64,000 bases of DNA from Salipaludibacillus sp047795645 (lineage in GTDB: Bacteria > Bacillota > Bacilli > Bacillales > Salisediminibacteriaceae), in NCBI RefSeq assembly GCF_047795645.1, contig NZ_CP181045.1, positions 868,001 to 932,000 of the forward strand, given 5' to 3'. Made by a program: the position numbers and the translations under genes. The notes beneath the pieces were generated by a model that did no database searches, had not been told where the DNA came from, and saw nothing but the letters and a program-made list of their open reading frames with translations. Of the stretch, positions 44,689 through 54,299 are shown piece after piece (position 1 is the stretch's first letter; every line of letters begins with the position of its first letter).

Positions 44689-45288
44689 ATGTTTAAACGA
44701 ATCATATTTATTACTGTCATTTTACTATTGGTGTTTCCGGCTGTAGCGGGAGCTCATACCCATTTAGATACTTCAGAACCTGAGGAAGGTTCCGTGCTGA
44801 ATGATGAAACGTTAGATATTACGTTAACGTTTGATTCCTTGGTTCAAGAACCAACAGCGATTATTTTGACTCATGAAGATGGGGAGGAACTTTCACCTGC
44901 CGAGATTACTCATGAACCAGCTGATACAGTAATCATTTCACTTCCTGATAACATGGAGGACGGCGATTATACATTGTTCTATAGTATTATTGGAGAAGAC
45001 GGGCACGTAATGGAAGAAGAGCTCAGCTATTCCTATGAAGTCACTGAAGATGAAACGATAGAAGAAGAGGAGAGCACAGAAGAAAATGAAATAGAAGAAA
45101 ACGAAGAAGTGATAGATTCACCAGAAAACAATAACTCCGATATGATTTCTGAAGAAAATGAGAGCGAAATAGCAGCGGTGTCGGATGACGACTCTGGGAG
45201 TAGTACAGCAGTGATGATTGTTATTGCAGCTTTTCTAATAGTAATTGCTATCGTGGCGATAGTTACAATGAGGAAAAAGGGCGTATGA
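44689..45288 (+). CDS. CopC-domain copper resistance protein
   Basis: 199 residues from ATG 44689 with GGAGGG upstream. Signal peptide ending AGA, so the mature protein starts HTHLDTSEPEEG, with the N-terminal His that binds Cu(II) in CopC; GEDGHVMEEELSY carries the second conserved His. An acidic linker and a C-terminal membrane span (AVMIVIAAFLIVIAIVAIV) tether it outside the membrane. The stop overlaps the start of the CopD gene by 4 bases. The pair corresponds to the fused YcnJ of B. subtilis, a copper acquisition protein. Confidence 0.88.
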   Translation: MFKRIIFITVILLLVFPAVAGAHTHLDTSEPEEGSVLNDETLDITLTFDSLVQEPTAIILTHEDGEELSPAEITHEPADTVIISLPDNMEDGDYTLFYSIIGEDGHVMEEELSYSYEVTEDETIEEEESTEENEIEENEEVIDSPENNNSDMISEENESEIAAVSDDDSGSSTAVMIVIAAFLIVIAIVAIVTMRKKGV

Positions 45289-46373
45289 TTGTCTCTTTAA
45301 GCAACGGTTTGTTATATATTTGTTTCGCCGTTGTAATGGGAGGATGCATCCTTTCTATCGTTCCAGAAAATAAAAAGCCAGCGATAACTCTTACGAATGT
45401 GATGATTGGATTTGCGGTAATTTTGATTCCGCTTCTTGCCTTAGTGCCAGTAATAGATCTTGCAATGGTGTTAAATCACTACCGCGAAGAATCGTATCTT
45501 TCAAGTGTAGGATATATTATTACCAATCTATCCGTTGGAACATCGTGGCTTGCACTTACATTTTTAGCAATCGTCTTTGTTATTTTATTGAGCGTTTTTA
45601 AGAAGAGGACTTATAATCGATTTATATATGTGATTGGTATTGTTCTAACATTCGCAATGATTTTGACCCAAGCAGTTGTTGGGCATGCGTCGAATATGGG
45701 AATCGTAGCAGGGGCAACATCTCACGTGTTCCATTATGCAGCAATTTCTTCGTGGGTGGGCGTATTGCTTCTTGTAAGTTGGTTATCAACGAATCAGGAG
45801 AATTGGAGAGGATTTCTTCGCTGGTTCACGCCTCTTGCAATAGGATGTGTTGCTACGTTGGCGATGTCTGGATTTCTTATGAGCTATTTTATAACTGATA
45901 ACATCATCCACTCTTTGGCCCTTCCGTATGGTCAAGGCTTGTTGTGGAAATACTTGTTGTTTTTACCGGTTCTCATTTTTGCTTTGATTAATGGTCTACT
46001 AATAAAGCAAAAAATGAAGCAGGATAATTTGTATTCTCCTAGGAATTGGTGGCGTGCAGAAAGTATTATCCTTCTGGTTATTTTTACAGTGACCGCTGTA
46101 CTGACTGAACAGGAAACACCTCAAAATGTGGAACATACATTAGCCAGAGGAGAGGCATCTATTTTATTTCAAACCTTTGCTTCTGTTCCAGCGAGTGCTG
46201 AGCTAACCTATCAAGTAACGGGGATTAGTGTCTTATTTTTGACGCTTGGAGTATTTTTTTTAGGTTTGATTATTTATAGTTTTCGTCAAATGCGATCACC
46301 TGCAATCTCATTACTAATGGCTTTCATAGGTGTCCTTAGCCTCTATTTTGGGATTATGAGTGGCTTAGGATAG
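45285..46373 (+). CDS. CopD family copper permease
   Basis: 362 residues with eight or nine spans. Conserved CopD features include TQAVVGHASN and HVFHYAAISSWVGVLLLVSW, with His residues suited to copper passage. ATG overlaps the CopC stop (ATGA), so both are coupled. Likely imports copper delivered by CopC. Confidence 0.88.
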   Translation: MIVSLSNGLLYICFAVVMGGCILSIVPENKKPAITLTNVMIGFAVILIPLLALVPVIDLAMVLNHYREESYLSSVGYIITNLSVGTSWLALTFLAIVFVILLSVFKKRTYNRFIYVIGIVLTFAMILTQAVVGHASNMGIVAGATSHVFHYAAISSWVGVLLLVSWLSTNQENWRGFLRWFTPLAIGCVATLAMSGFLMSYFITDNIIHSLALPYGQGLLWKYLLFLPVLIFALINGLLIKQKMKQDNLYSPRNWWRAESIILLVIFTVTAVLTEQETPQNVEHTLARGEASILFQTFASVPASAELTYQVTGISVLFLTLGVFFLGLIIYSFRQMRSPAISLLMAFIGVLSLYFGIMSGLG

Positions 46374-46415
46374 GATTAAATAATTCCCCAAAAAAATATA
46401 TTGGATCTGTTAAAT

Positions 46416-46469
46416 TGTGCTGCTCCATAGTGTGATAACTCTTTACCACACTAAGGGGCAGCACCTTTT
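46416..46469 (+). repeat. GGTGCCTG-family hairpin, possible terminator of CopD
   Basis: TGTGCTGCTCC-AT-AGTGTG and CACACT-AA-GGGGCAGCAC pair, then CTTTT. Confidence 0.65.
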
Positions 46470-46577
46470 GGCTTAGTTAAGTATTGTTTGCAATTGAAAC
46501 ACAAGGACTTCTCTATGTTGCTTCAGATTGCAATCCATGTTTTAAATGACACTGTTCAAAATTATAAATCTGTGATA

Positions 46578-46607
46578 TTGTTAACCTTGACAAAAATAAG
46601 TTAACAA
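46578..46607 (+). promoter_or_regulatory. BirA operator
   Basis: TTGTTAAC (46578-46585), 14 bases, GTTAACAA (46600-46607): the perfect inverted repeat recognised by the biotin repressor BirA in bacilli. TTGACA (46587-46592) in the spacer is a -35 box, so BirA-biotin would block the bioY promoter. Confidence 0.85.
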
Positions 46608-46630
46608 TTAGACAGAGGAGAGGATATACA

Positions 46631-47197
46631 GTGGTAGAAAATGGAGAAAGATTGAGGGCAATTATTATATGTGGAATGTTTGCAGCAATTACAGCTGTTT
46701 TATCGCAAATGGTTATCCCTATACCGGTTGTACCTATAACTGGACAAACGTTAGCTGTTGGTCTTACAGCAACGATTATTGGCAGTAAGTTAGGTACAAT
46801 GGCAATTTCTTGTTATGTACTTATTGGTGCATTTGGAATGCCAGTGTTTGCACAGGCAAAAGGTGGTATCCAAGTATTGTTTGGACCTACAGGAGGATAT
46901 ATTATCGGTTTTATTTTAACTGTCTATGTCACAGGACTAATTTTAGAAAAAACGTCATTTAATCTAAAGATGGCGATGATTGCGAATACTGTTGGTATGT
47001 TTATCACGCTATTATTCGGGACAGTCCAATTAAAATACCTATTAGCTCTTGATTGGTCAGAAGCTATCTTAGCTGGTGCTGTACCATTTCTGGCGGTTGG
47101 ACTCATCAAAGCGTTCTTGGCTAGTTGGATTGGAATCAAAGTTAGAAAACGACTTGTGGATGCAAACCTTCTTAGAGGGATAAAGACAGCAGCATAA
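46631..47197 (+). CDS. bioY: Biotin transporter BioY
   Basis: 188 residues from GTG 46631 with GAGGAGAGGA upstream. Six spans; PVVPITGQTLAVGL and FGPTGGYIIGF are the BioY substrate-binding signatures. S-component of an ECF transporter that imports biotin, with or without the shared ATPase module. The BirA box upstream confirms biotin control. Confidence 0.95.
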   Translation: MVENGERLRAIIICGMFAAITAVLSQMVIPIPVVPITGQTLAVGLTATIIGSKLGTMAISCYVLIGAFGMPVFAQAKGGIQVLFGPTGGYIIGFILTVYVTGLILEKTSFNLKMAMIANTVGMFITLLFGTVQLKYLLALDWSEAILAGAVPFLAVGLIKAFLASWIGIKVRKRLVDANLLRGIKTAA

Positions 47198-47209
47198 TTG
47201 GGGAAGCAG

Positions 47210-47263
47210 AGTGGAGACGGTTTCGCTTGATTTAGCCTGAAACCGTCCCTGTGTATCTCCACT
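47210..47263. terminator. Two-tier hairpin between convergent genes
   Basis: AGTGGAGA/TCTCCACT outer stem and CGGTTTC/GAAACCG inner stem. The GAAACCGTCCC part resembles the GGGACGGTTC repeats. No T run, so termination is uncertain. Confidence 0.45.
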
Positions 47264-47318
47264 TAATAAAAACCAGGATGCAAAATAGTTTTAAAGCGTC
47301 TCACTTGAAGTGACCCAT

Positions 47319-48740
47319 TTAATCTATATGTTGGCTGCTGATTTCATTAATTAAATCTCGCATTCGATCCGCTTCGTTAGAGACCTCGGTACGTTTGTTT
47401 TCATAAACTTCTTCAATATGATCGTAAACAAGCTCTTTTCTTTCTTCATGAAGGGATTCAAGTTCCTCTACAAAAGAGTCATCAACTTCGTCTTGCAAAC
47501 GAAAAGCACGAATGGATTGATAGATTCGAGATTCCTCTTGGTTACGAATTTTTCTAGTTTTTTGAACTAATTTATCGACATCGAGACCTTTGAAAGCAGA
47601 GCCAAAATTGATATTTGCCCCTTTAAGCCCGCTCCAGAATCTCCATGAGGTTGTGCTAATTTGATCCGACCATTGCTCAGTTACTTCATCGTTTAATTCT
47701 TGTTTCGTATAAACAGATGTATACGTTCCATCCATCACGTCAGCAATTTCTTCAAGCTGCTCATGCTCATCATCTTCCACATCAAAACCAACGATATAAA
47801 ATTCAATATCAATGCCAGCGTCTTTCATTGCTTCGGCTTCTGCGACAGGATCGCCACCGCATGTTTCAATCCCGTCACTAATTACATAAACATAATTAGT
47901 GTCGTTCTCACTAGATTTTTCGAGTAAATCTTCTTTAGCTTTAGCAATAGAGGCAGCTAATGGTGTGTATCCGTTAGCGTCAAATGAATCTAATGCATCT
48001 GAAAAAGCATTCCTATCAAAAGGGTATAATCCATACACATTTTCTATTCCAGCACAGGATTCTTCTTTGCCATCTGTTTGGTTTGTTCCTTTATGACCAT
48101 AGACCTGGAGCAAGACGTTGACTTCAGATGGAAGATTCGCTGTAAAGTCGTTGATAGAATCTTTGGCGAGATCCATTTTTCTTTCTCCATCAACGTCGGC
48201 TTCCATACTTCCACTAGCATCGATCAGAATCGCTACATTTACGTCTGACTCCATCTCCTCGTTGATTTCATCCTCTTCTACTTCCTGAAGAAGACGTCCG
48301 TCAGGCAAGACAAGGTCATCATAAATGACTTCGTAGTCTTTTATAATATGAATTGCTTCGTTTAAGTCGGCGCCAACTTCATCAATGACAAATGCAAAAG
48401 CCTCGTCAGCACTCCATTCATTGAAATCCTCCTCTTCAAGAGCTTCTTTAAATAGATCCATTTCGAAACTTATTTCTTCATCTTCCTGGAGTTGCTGAGT
48501 GATCCTTCCAGGCTCTCTCGTAAAAATCGCGTTAACATCCATCTTAACTTTATTAAACTTTTCTGAAACACTTGTTTCATTAGGTTCGTTGATTTCATTC
48601 TCGGGATCCAGATTATTATCATTTGTTTGCTGATTCTGATTACCAGTAGTGCCCGTAACCTCAACGTTATTTTCATCTTCAGAGCAACCAGATATTAACA
48701 ATATCATTGTACCTATGTATAATACACCACGCCATGTCAT
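47319..48740 (-). CDS. VWA-domain lipoprotein
   Basis: About 473 residues from ATG 48740 (GAGGTGG upstream). Lipobox ISGC, a long acidic Asn/Glu linker, a helical region, then a von Willebrand A domain (about 165-345) with a full MIDAS: DASGSM, GYTPLAASI (Thr) and ISDGIETC. The C-terminal 100 residues are coiled coil. Surface-anchored; VWA domains bind protein partners via metal. It resembles the secreted VWA proteins of bacilli; partner unknown. Confidence 0.85.
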   Translation of the reverse strand: MTWRGVLYIGTMILLISGCSEDENNVEVTGTTGNQNQQTNDNNLDPENEINEPNETSVSEKFNKVKMDVNAIFTREPGRITQQLQEDEEISFEMDLFKEALEEEDFNEWSADEAFAFVIDEVGADLNEAIHIIKDYEVIYDDLVLPDGRLLQEVEEDEINEEMESDVNVAILIDASGSMEADVDGERKMDLAKDSINDFTANLPSEVNVLLQVYGHKGTNQTDGKEESCAGIENVYGLYPFDRNAFSDALDSFDANGYTPLAASIAKAKEDLLEKSSENDTNYVYVISDGIETCGGDPVAEAEAMKDAGIDIEFYIVGFDVEDDEHEQLEEIADVMDGTYTSVYTKQELNDEVTEQWSDQISTTSWRFWSGLKGANINFGSAFKGLDVDKLVQKTRKIRNQEESRIYQSIRAFRLQDEVDDSFVEELESLHEERKELVYDHIEEVYENKRTEVSNEADRMRDLINEISSQHID

Positions 48741-48938
48741 AATCTTTACCACCTCATTTTGTCATAAATTTGTCACACAGCTATCATTTTAAAGAGACTA
48801 ACTACACAATTCAATCCAACTATAGTAATATAAAGGAAATAATGGATATGATTTAAAAGGAAAAGAGTGGGCATATTTGTTTTACATAAGAGAACCGCCC
48901 ACGTTCATCTTACATATTAATATATAACTGCACTTTAG

Positions 48939-48957
48939 AACGTTCGTTCGTTATAAT
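48939..48957 (+). promoter_or_regulatory. Promoter with AACGTTCGTTCGTT block
   Basis: Tandem CGTT units (48940-48952) abut TATAAT (48952-48957). TetR-family operators often have CGTT/AACG halves, so a repressor site is plausible. Confidence 0.4.
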
Positions 48958-48989
48958 TAAAATAAACTAGAAAAATAAAGGAATGATCA

Positions 48990-49862
48990 ATGATGAATTT
49001 AACACATCAAACAGCCCTTGTCGCAGGAGCAACAAGGGGAGCAGGTCGAGCAATGGCAATCAAACTTGGTGAAGCCGGGGCCACCGTCTATGTTACGGGA
49101 CGTACAACAAGAGAAAATCTATCGCCTATGCAAAGAAAGGAAACGATTGAAGAAAGTGCGAAGCTTGTTACAAAAGCTGGAGGAATCGGCATCCCTGTAA
49201 AAGTCGATCACACAAATGAATCCGAGGTTAAGAGCCTTTTTCAAAGAATCAAAGAAGAACAGAATGGGAAGCTTGATATCCTTGTCAACGATATCTGGGG
49301 TGGTGATCCACTGACCGAATGGGGAAAAGATGTGGCTCAGCATGACCTTAAAAAAGGTATGCAAATACTGCAACAGGCCGTTCACGCCCATATCATCACT
49401 TCTCATTATGCTGTACCTTTAATGAAAAAAAACAACACAGGTTTAATTGTAGAAATTACCGACGGAACTGACTATACCTATCGCGGAAATTTTTATTATA
49501 GCCTCGCGAAAGTATCCAACATTCATATGGCGAAAGCAATGGCAGAAGATCTAAAGGAGTACAATATTACTTCACTAGCTTTAACTCCTGGTTTCCTCCG
49601 TTCAGAAGCGATGCTTGAGCACTTCGGTGTAAGAGAAGAAAATTGGAAGGAAGGAGTCAAAGTCGATAAACATTTTATTGCATCTGAAACCCCATTTTAT
49701 ATCGGCGAAGCCCTTAAACATCTGGCATTGGATTCGGACGTAAGTAGGTTTAATGGAAAAACATTAAGCACTTGGGAGCTTTCAGACATTTATGGATTTA
49801 AAGATATAGACGGAAGACAACCTCATTGGGGAAATTATTTTAAAACACATGTGGAAAAATAA
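48990..49862 (+). CDS. SDR family oxidoreductase
   Basis: 290 residues from ATG 48990 behind AAAGGAATG. VAGATRGAGRAMAIKLGEAG is the cofactor loop; TGRTT suggests NADPH preference; VEITDG and YYSLAKVSN contain the catalytic region with intact Y-x-x-x-K. TPGFLRSEAM follows. Length above the classical 250 gives an extra C-terminal part. Substrate unknown. Overlaps the start of the next gene by 14 bases. Confidence 0.88.
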   Translation: MMNLTHQTALVAGATRGAGRAMAIKLGEAGATVYVTGRTTRENLSPMQRKETIEESAKLVTKAGGIGIPVKVDHTNESEVKSLFQRIKEEQNGKLDILVNDIWGGDPLTEWGKDVAQHDLKKGMQILQQAVHAHIITSHYAVPLMKKNNTGLIVEITDGTDYTYRGNFYYSLAKVSNIHMAKAMAEDLKEYNITSLALTPGFLRSEAMLEHFGVREENWKEGVKVDKHFIASETPFYIGEALKHLALDSDVSRFNGKTLSTWELSDIYGFKDIDGRQPHWGNYFKTHVEK

Positions 49863-50184
49863 AATTGTGTTAAAAATTAGTGATAACTTTTTTACTGAGG
49901 TTAAGAAAAATATCACGTACAATGACGGAGATGATAAGTTTGAAAAAAATCTACTTTTATTAATCGAGCGTAATAGAGCGCACACCCGTGTTATGAGAAT
50001 TATATCTACAGTGTATCGATTGTTTATAGTAATTGCATTTTTAGGAATCATACCAATAGGATTTCTTTTTCTTGATAATTTTTGGGTAAGTATAGTTGCA
50101 GTTTTAGGAACATTAGTAAGTACAGCTAGTGTTGTTTTAACATTAAAAACAAATTCGAATAAAAAAGTCAATTTTAGCTTTTAA
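49849..50184 (+). CDS. Two-span membrane protein
   Basis: 111 residues from ATG 49849, overlapping the SDR end. A charged N-terminal half (DKFEKNLLLLIERNRAHTR) leads to two spans (LFIVIAFLGIIPIGFLFL, WVSIVAVLGTLVSTASVVL). This resembles short SLATT/DUF4231-type membrane proteins, but the match is weak. A terminator follows. Confidence 0.5.
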   Translation: MWKNKIVLKISDNFFTEVKKNITYNDGDDKFEKNLLLLIERNRAHTRVMRIISTVYRLFIVIAFLGIIPIGFLFLDNFWVSIVAVLGTLVSTASVVLTLKTNSNKKVNFSF

Positions 50185-50196
50185 ATAACCGGATTT

Positions 50197-50232
50197 GTGG
50201 TGCCTGCTTCCTAGAGGGCAGGCACCTTTTAG
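50197..50232. terminator. Short GGTGCCTG-family hairpin acting as terminator
   Basis: GGTGCCTGC (50199-50207) pairs with GCAGGCACC (50218-50226), followed by TTTT. It lacks the central GCAGTATAA part of longer copies. Lies between convergent genes. Confidence 0.75.
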
Positions 50233-50238
50233 TAATAC

Positions 50239-51450
50239 TTACTCTTCGATATCAATGATTGTTCGATACTTCTCTACTACGTCGTTGGTCAAAATATTTT
50301 CTTTGTAAAAATGTTCAGCATACATACTTATCATCATTTCGTTTTCTTCCGTCATTTCAATTTTTGATAATACTTGATTAATAATATCCGAGATTTCGTG
50401 AGGATTTGGGTATGCATACATTGTGTTCCATGCTCGTACTTGCCATTCAAGATCATCACTCAAGGTTGCTGTTTCGAGGTCATCTATTGGCACAGGTTCG
50501 TTTAGATGCGCATAGGGATCTTCGTATACGTCCGTGTAAATAAATGCAATCGGATTGTACTCGCTTAAATCATATGAGAAATGATCATTCCCAAGAGTAA
50601 CAGTCATTTCTTCTTCTCCAAATTCAATTGATCCATTTTCTAGAATTAAGTTATTTGATAGTGTTTGAACGGAACACTCGACATCTGGTGTGATAAACCA
50701 ATAGCGATCTTCCGGATGTAACTTTGTCAAGTATTCAGTCAATGATGTGTCTTCAAGCTTTTCTTCATCTCTTAATCTCGAATATTCGGCGGGACGATAA
50801 AAATACTGAGCGTCAAGCGTCTTCATCGCAATCGTCCACTGGCTTTCTGGACAATCAAATAAGACACGAAATGCAAATCCATCATCAGTCTTTTGTAACT
50901 CATCATAAATAAACCATTGTCCGACCTCGAGTGGTTCATCCGATTCTTCAGAAGTAACGCCAATGAAGCTGAAATGAATAAGTGATTTTGTGTTGAACCC
51001 ACCATCTGTATTGATGTAAAGGTGGAGTGCATCCTGGTGCCTTTCTATTCTCTCAATCGTTGCATCATGGATACTTTCCGCAAAGACATCTTGGACGGCC
51101 GTTGGTAAGAAAGGTAAAGCTTGATTTGTTTGTTTAGCTGCAGCCTCTAAGATGTGTTCGAATTCCTCGTCCGCTTCCTGCATAGATTTTAGATAATCTT
51201 CTCGTACTGCTTTAGGTAGTGTTGGTTGATTTAAAGAACCATCTTCTAGAAATGGGACGAAACGACTTGGAAGGACTTGTAACAATTCTGCTTTTACCTC
51301 ATCAAGTTCCTCTCTTAAAGAAGCTATGAGATCTTCTCCTTCTTCTTTTGCTTCTTTTAAAGCGATCTCCCAATCATCGTCTGACTCATGAATGGGGAGG
51401 AGGTTATTTGTTGTAAATCTATCTTTTGCTTTTTTCGTTATATTCCACAT
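50239..51450 (-). CDS. Hypothetical protein, DUF4085-like
   Basis: 403 residues from ATG 51450 behind AGGTGATATT. Acidic and soluble, with a helical first third (EALKEAKEEGEDLIASLREE-like stretch) and beta-rich remainder. It recalls the DUF4085 proteins of bacilli, which have no known function; the assignment is tentative. Confidence 0.55.
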   Translation of the reverse strand: MWNITKKAKDRFTTNNLLPIHESDDDWEIALKEAKEEGEDLIASLREELDEVKAELLQVLPSRFVPFLEDGSLNQPTLPKAVREDYLKSMQEADEEFEHILEAAAKQTNQALPFLPTAVQDVFAESIHDATIERIERHQDALHLYINTDGGFNTKSLIHFSFIGVTSEESDEPLEVGQWFIYDELQKTDDGFAFRVLFDCPESQWTIAMKTLDAQYFYRPAEYSRLRDEEKLEDTSLTEYLTKLHPEDRYWFITPDVECSVQTLSNNLILENGSIEFGEEEMTVTLGNDHFSYDLSEYNPIAFIYTDVYEDPYAHLNEPVPIDDLETATLSDDLEWQVRAWNTMYAYPNPHEISDIINQVLSKIEMTEENEMMISMYAEHFYKENILTNDVVEKYRTIIDIEE

Positions 51451-51547
51451 AATATCACCTCGCTGTAGTTGGTAAAAATAGTATACTATATTTGTTGGGA
51501 ATAAGGAGTAATTTAGTTTTGGCCGTAAGATTTATCGAAATATTATT

Positions 51548-52501
51548 TCAACCATTTTTACCTTTATTCTTAAACAATAAAATTTGCGTGATTATAGCTA
51601 GGATAGGCAATTCTAACAATGGACCTATAACTAGTGTTAATGCAATTAATGGTTGGTCTATGAAGGCTGTCATTGCGATAGCTAGTGCGATGGGGGAATT
51701 TCTAGCTAAAGTAGTTAGACTTAAAGAAACTTTGTCTGGTGACGGAAACTTCATGAACTGGCCAATCTTTTGACTGACGATGAAATTTACTGCAAAAAAT
51801 ATTAAAATAGGAATCGTAATTTTCCACATTAGATCTAAGTTTTCGAGTAACACTTGACCTTGTGAAGCAAACATAGCAACGACTGCAAAACTTAAAATAA
51901 TCATAGGTAAGACATTAATTCTGGATAATAGATTTTCTGTAAACTGTTGCTTATTTTTCAACAGATATGTCGTTAAGAATGCTGCGATTAGAGGAATAAT
52001 TAAAACAATGAAGATACTTTGAATTAGGGTTGCAAGGTTCATAACTCCTGTCGACCCAACAAAAATGAGTAGATAAATCGGTAGCAAGATAACCTGTAAT
52101 ATTAGATTCAAAGGTAAGATAGCAGTTGATAATGCAACATTGCCTTTTGCTATCTTTGTGAAGATTAAATACCAATCTGTGCAAGGCGTAACCATTAGCA
52201 TAATAAATCCGATATATAACGCAGGGTTGTCAGCCAAAAACAGTAAGGCTAAAAGCCACGCAAAAATAGGTGTCCAGATAAAATTGATAATTACTGATGT
52301 ATACGTAAACGTTACATTTCTGAAGGCTTTTTTATATTGTTCGATAGGGACTTGTAAGAATGTGATATAAAGCATCGTCACTAACAGCGGTACAATAAAG
52401 CTTTCCGCATGAGTTTTTATTAATTCAACCTGTCCAATACCTATGCCAATAAATACTGCAATAATAATGATAAACGAATATAATTTCTCGATTACACGCA
52501 T
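51548..52501 (-). CDS. Arsenite/bile acid:sodium symporter family transporter
   Basis: 317 residues, ten spans. MLMVTPCTDWYLIFTKIAKG contains the conserved Cys-Thr of the fourth span of ACR3-like carriers; NSPIALAIAMTAF is the second inverted-repeat motif. The family exports arsenite or takes up bile-acid-like anions. No arsR or arsC nearby, so an arsenic role is not supported by context. Confidence 0.8.
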   Translation of the reverse strand: MRVIEKLYSFIIIIAVFIGIGIGQVELIKTHAESFIVPLLVTMLYITFLQVPIEQYKKAFRNVTFTYTSVIINFIWTPIFAWLLALLFLADNPALYIGFIMLMVTPCTDWYLIFTKIAKGNVALSTAILPLNLILQVILLPIYLLIFVGSTGVMNLATLIQSIFIVLIIPLIAAFLTTYLLKNKQQFTENLLSRINVLPMIILSFAVVAMFASQGQVLLENLDLMWKITIPILIFFAVNFIVSQKIGQFMKFPSPDKVSLSLTTLARNSPIALAIAMTAFIDQPLIALTLVIGPLLELPILAIITQILLFKNKGKNG

Positions 52502-52737
52502 GTCACAATCACACCTAACGATTAAAAATCACTGTTATCCAATTATAATATTATCATAGTGATACAGTTTGTGGTTTATATATCTTGGCTGGTAAAAGTA
52601 TGAAGCAGAGGGGAAACAAACATTTTTTAGTATTTTAAAAAGTGAATTATTTCCTTTTAAACAAAAATCAAAGGTTACGAACGGTATTTTTTGTGTTATT
52701 ATTTGGTAATAATGTAAATTTAAGAAGGGGTGGTAAG

Positions 52738-53013
52738 GTGCTGAAATATAGAATTATGATCAACGTCATTTCTACTATTATCGTAATCTTATTTGTTGTC
52801 GTAGGCTTTGCAGTTTCAAACATTGCAGAAACAGAAGAAACTAGGTATCAGTTTGGTATATTCTTCCCTTTATCCTTATTAATTATCGGTGGAATATTAC
52901 AGTTACTGAAAAAAATAAAGTTAATGAAATTAATTGGAGTCTACGTAACTGCATTTTCTGCATTGTACTGTTTTTTCTTTTTCTTCATTCCGATATTATT
53001 CTCTTACGTCTAA
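52738..53013 (+). CDS. Small membrane protein, three spans
   Basis: 91 residues from GTG 52738 with AAGGGGTGG upstream. Spans INVISTIIVILFVVVGFAVS, FFPLSLLIIGGILQLL and AFSALYCFFFFFIPILF. No family recognised. Confidence 0.6.
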   Translation: MLKYRIMINVISTIIVILFVVVGFAVSNIAETEETRYQFGIFFPLSLLIIGGILQLLKKIKLMKLIGVYVTAFSALYCFFFFFIPILFSYV

Positions 53014-53193
53014 AAACCATAATGAATTATGATCCGCGCAATGCTGGACACCTTTAAAAAGAATACGATTTTCTTTTGAATGCCGCAGGTCAGTAATGTA
53101 AAAGTAAATCATATAATATTCCGAATATTCAAACGTTACCATCACACGAATGGAATAAAAACAGCTTTTACTTTTATTGAAATATTGAATCAC
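52996..53193 (-). pseudogene. Possible coding remnant on the minus strand
   Basis: A 65-codon frame (RVMVTFEYSEYYMIYFYITD, RHSKENRILFKGV) with protein-like composition but no ribosome binding site; it overlaps the end of the preceding gene. May be a scrap. Confidence 0.25.
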
Positions 53194-53312
53194 AATTCTT
53201 TATTAAAATTTAGGTATTACGAAATAGTGGTTTAGTTGTAATAATAGAAAATAAAAAGGTTGGTATAATGAGTATATTGAAGGAAATAGCTTAATTGAAA
53301 GGAGTGATAAAA

Positions 53313-53636
53313 GTGAAATTTAAACTACTTTTTCTTTTAATTATAGGAGCCTCTCTGCTATTAGGGGGATGTGCCCGTTCTACAATGGAAGATACTTCTG
53401 ATACGCTTCAGCATTTTTTGTTAAGGGGCGTTATTACGGAAGTAAATAATACTGTGAAGGAAATTACTGTAGAAGGTGAAACTGAGAAAGTAAAATTACG
53501 AGTTTCCGAAAATAGTGAAATGGTCAATCAAGAAGAGGAAGTCATTCAATTGGGAGATTTGGAAAAGGGGATAGAAGTATCTGTTTCCTGGGGTAGTAAA
53601 GAAGAATTGGAAAAGTTGGAAATTTTAGAACAGTGA
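53313..53636 (+). CDS. Small lipoprotein
   Basis: 107 residues from GTG 53313; AAAGGAGTGA upstream. Lipobox LGGC. The mature part is a small beta domain (LLRGVITEVNNTVKEITVEG, EVIQLGDLEKGIEVSVSWG), OB-like by appearance. Function unknown. Confidence 0.7.
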   Translation: MKFKLLFLLIIGASLLLGGCARSTMEDTSDTLQHFLLRGVITEVNNTVKEITVEGETEKVKLRVSENSEMVNQEEEVIQLGDLEKGIEVSVSWGSKEELEKLEILEQ

Positions 53637-53715
53637 TGTATGAGGTCTGTGAAAGTGCGTACTAAATGTAATGATTAGTAATAGTGGACAAACTGTATTA
53701 TTGCATTGTTTTTAA

Positions 53716-53768
53716 TTTGTTCATGAGTTCAATGCAGTATATCATTGGCCTACGGGGTTCACCTTTAT
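53716..53768. repeat. GGTGCCTG-family repeat, decayed
   Basis: AATGCAGTATATCATTGGCC then GGGGTTCACCTTTATTAG; closest to the copy at 33571. Confidence 0.4.
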
Positions 53769-53903
53769 TAGTTGTACTGGTAAGTAATTTAAAGGTGTTC
53801 TGGTAAATAATGTTGAAAGTGTTTCGTGAATAGTAAATTCTAATTTTTCGGCTGAAATAATTTCTTACAACTAAAATGATCACTTTTAAAATGGGCAGAT
53901 GAA

Positions 53904-54197
53904 ATGATTCTAGAAGTTGTTATGCTGCATGTTAAGCAAGGTATGGAATAGGAATATGAGAAAGCGTTTCGAGAAGCATCAAAAATAATATCATCAATGA
54001 GAGGCTACATATCTCACGAATTACAACGATGTATGGAAATTAACGGGAAATATTTATTGTTAGTGAAGTGGGAAAGATTAGAAGACCATACAGTTGGATT
54101 TAGAAAATCGGACGAGCACCTAGAATGGAAAAGACAACTACATCATTTCTATGACCCGTTTCCTACAGTTGAACATTTTGAAACTATTCCTCTTTAG
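53904..54197 (+). pseudogene. Antibiotic biosynthesis monooxygenase-like gene with amber codon
   Basis: ATG 53904 starts MILEVVMLHVKQGME, then TAG 53949-53951, then the same frame continues EYEKAFREASKIISSMRGYI and LLLVKWERLEDHTVGF to TAG 54197. This is a full ABM ferredoxin-like fold of about 97 residues. The family has Gln or Glu at the stop position, so CAG to TAG is likely. Loss of this small heme- or quinone-related enzyme is inferred. Confidence 0.75.
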
Positions 54198-54299
54198 TAG
54201 AAATGGGAATTGCAGTTGGAATGTATAAGTAAAAAATAGAAACTCTTGATTTTTCCGGGAAGAGATCTTTAATATATTTAAATATCAAAGGGGATTAAA

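Noticed and set aside
17085..50232. CRISPR array from recurring hairpin repeats
   Set aside because: Copies are spread singly over tens of kilobases with no regular spacing, no spacers and no cas genes.
51548..52501. Arsenic resistance operon
   Set aside because: The carrier fold fits, but arsR, arsC and arsA are absent and the bile-acid branch of the family is equally possible.
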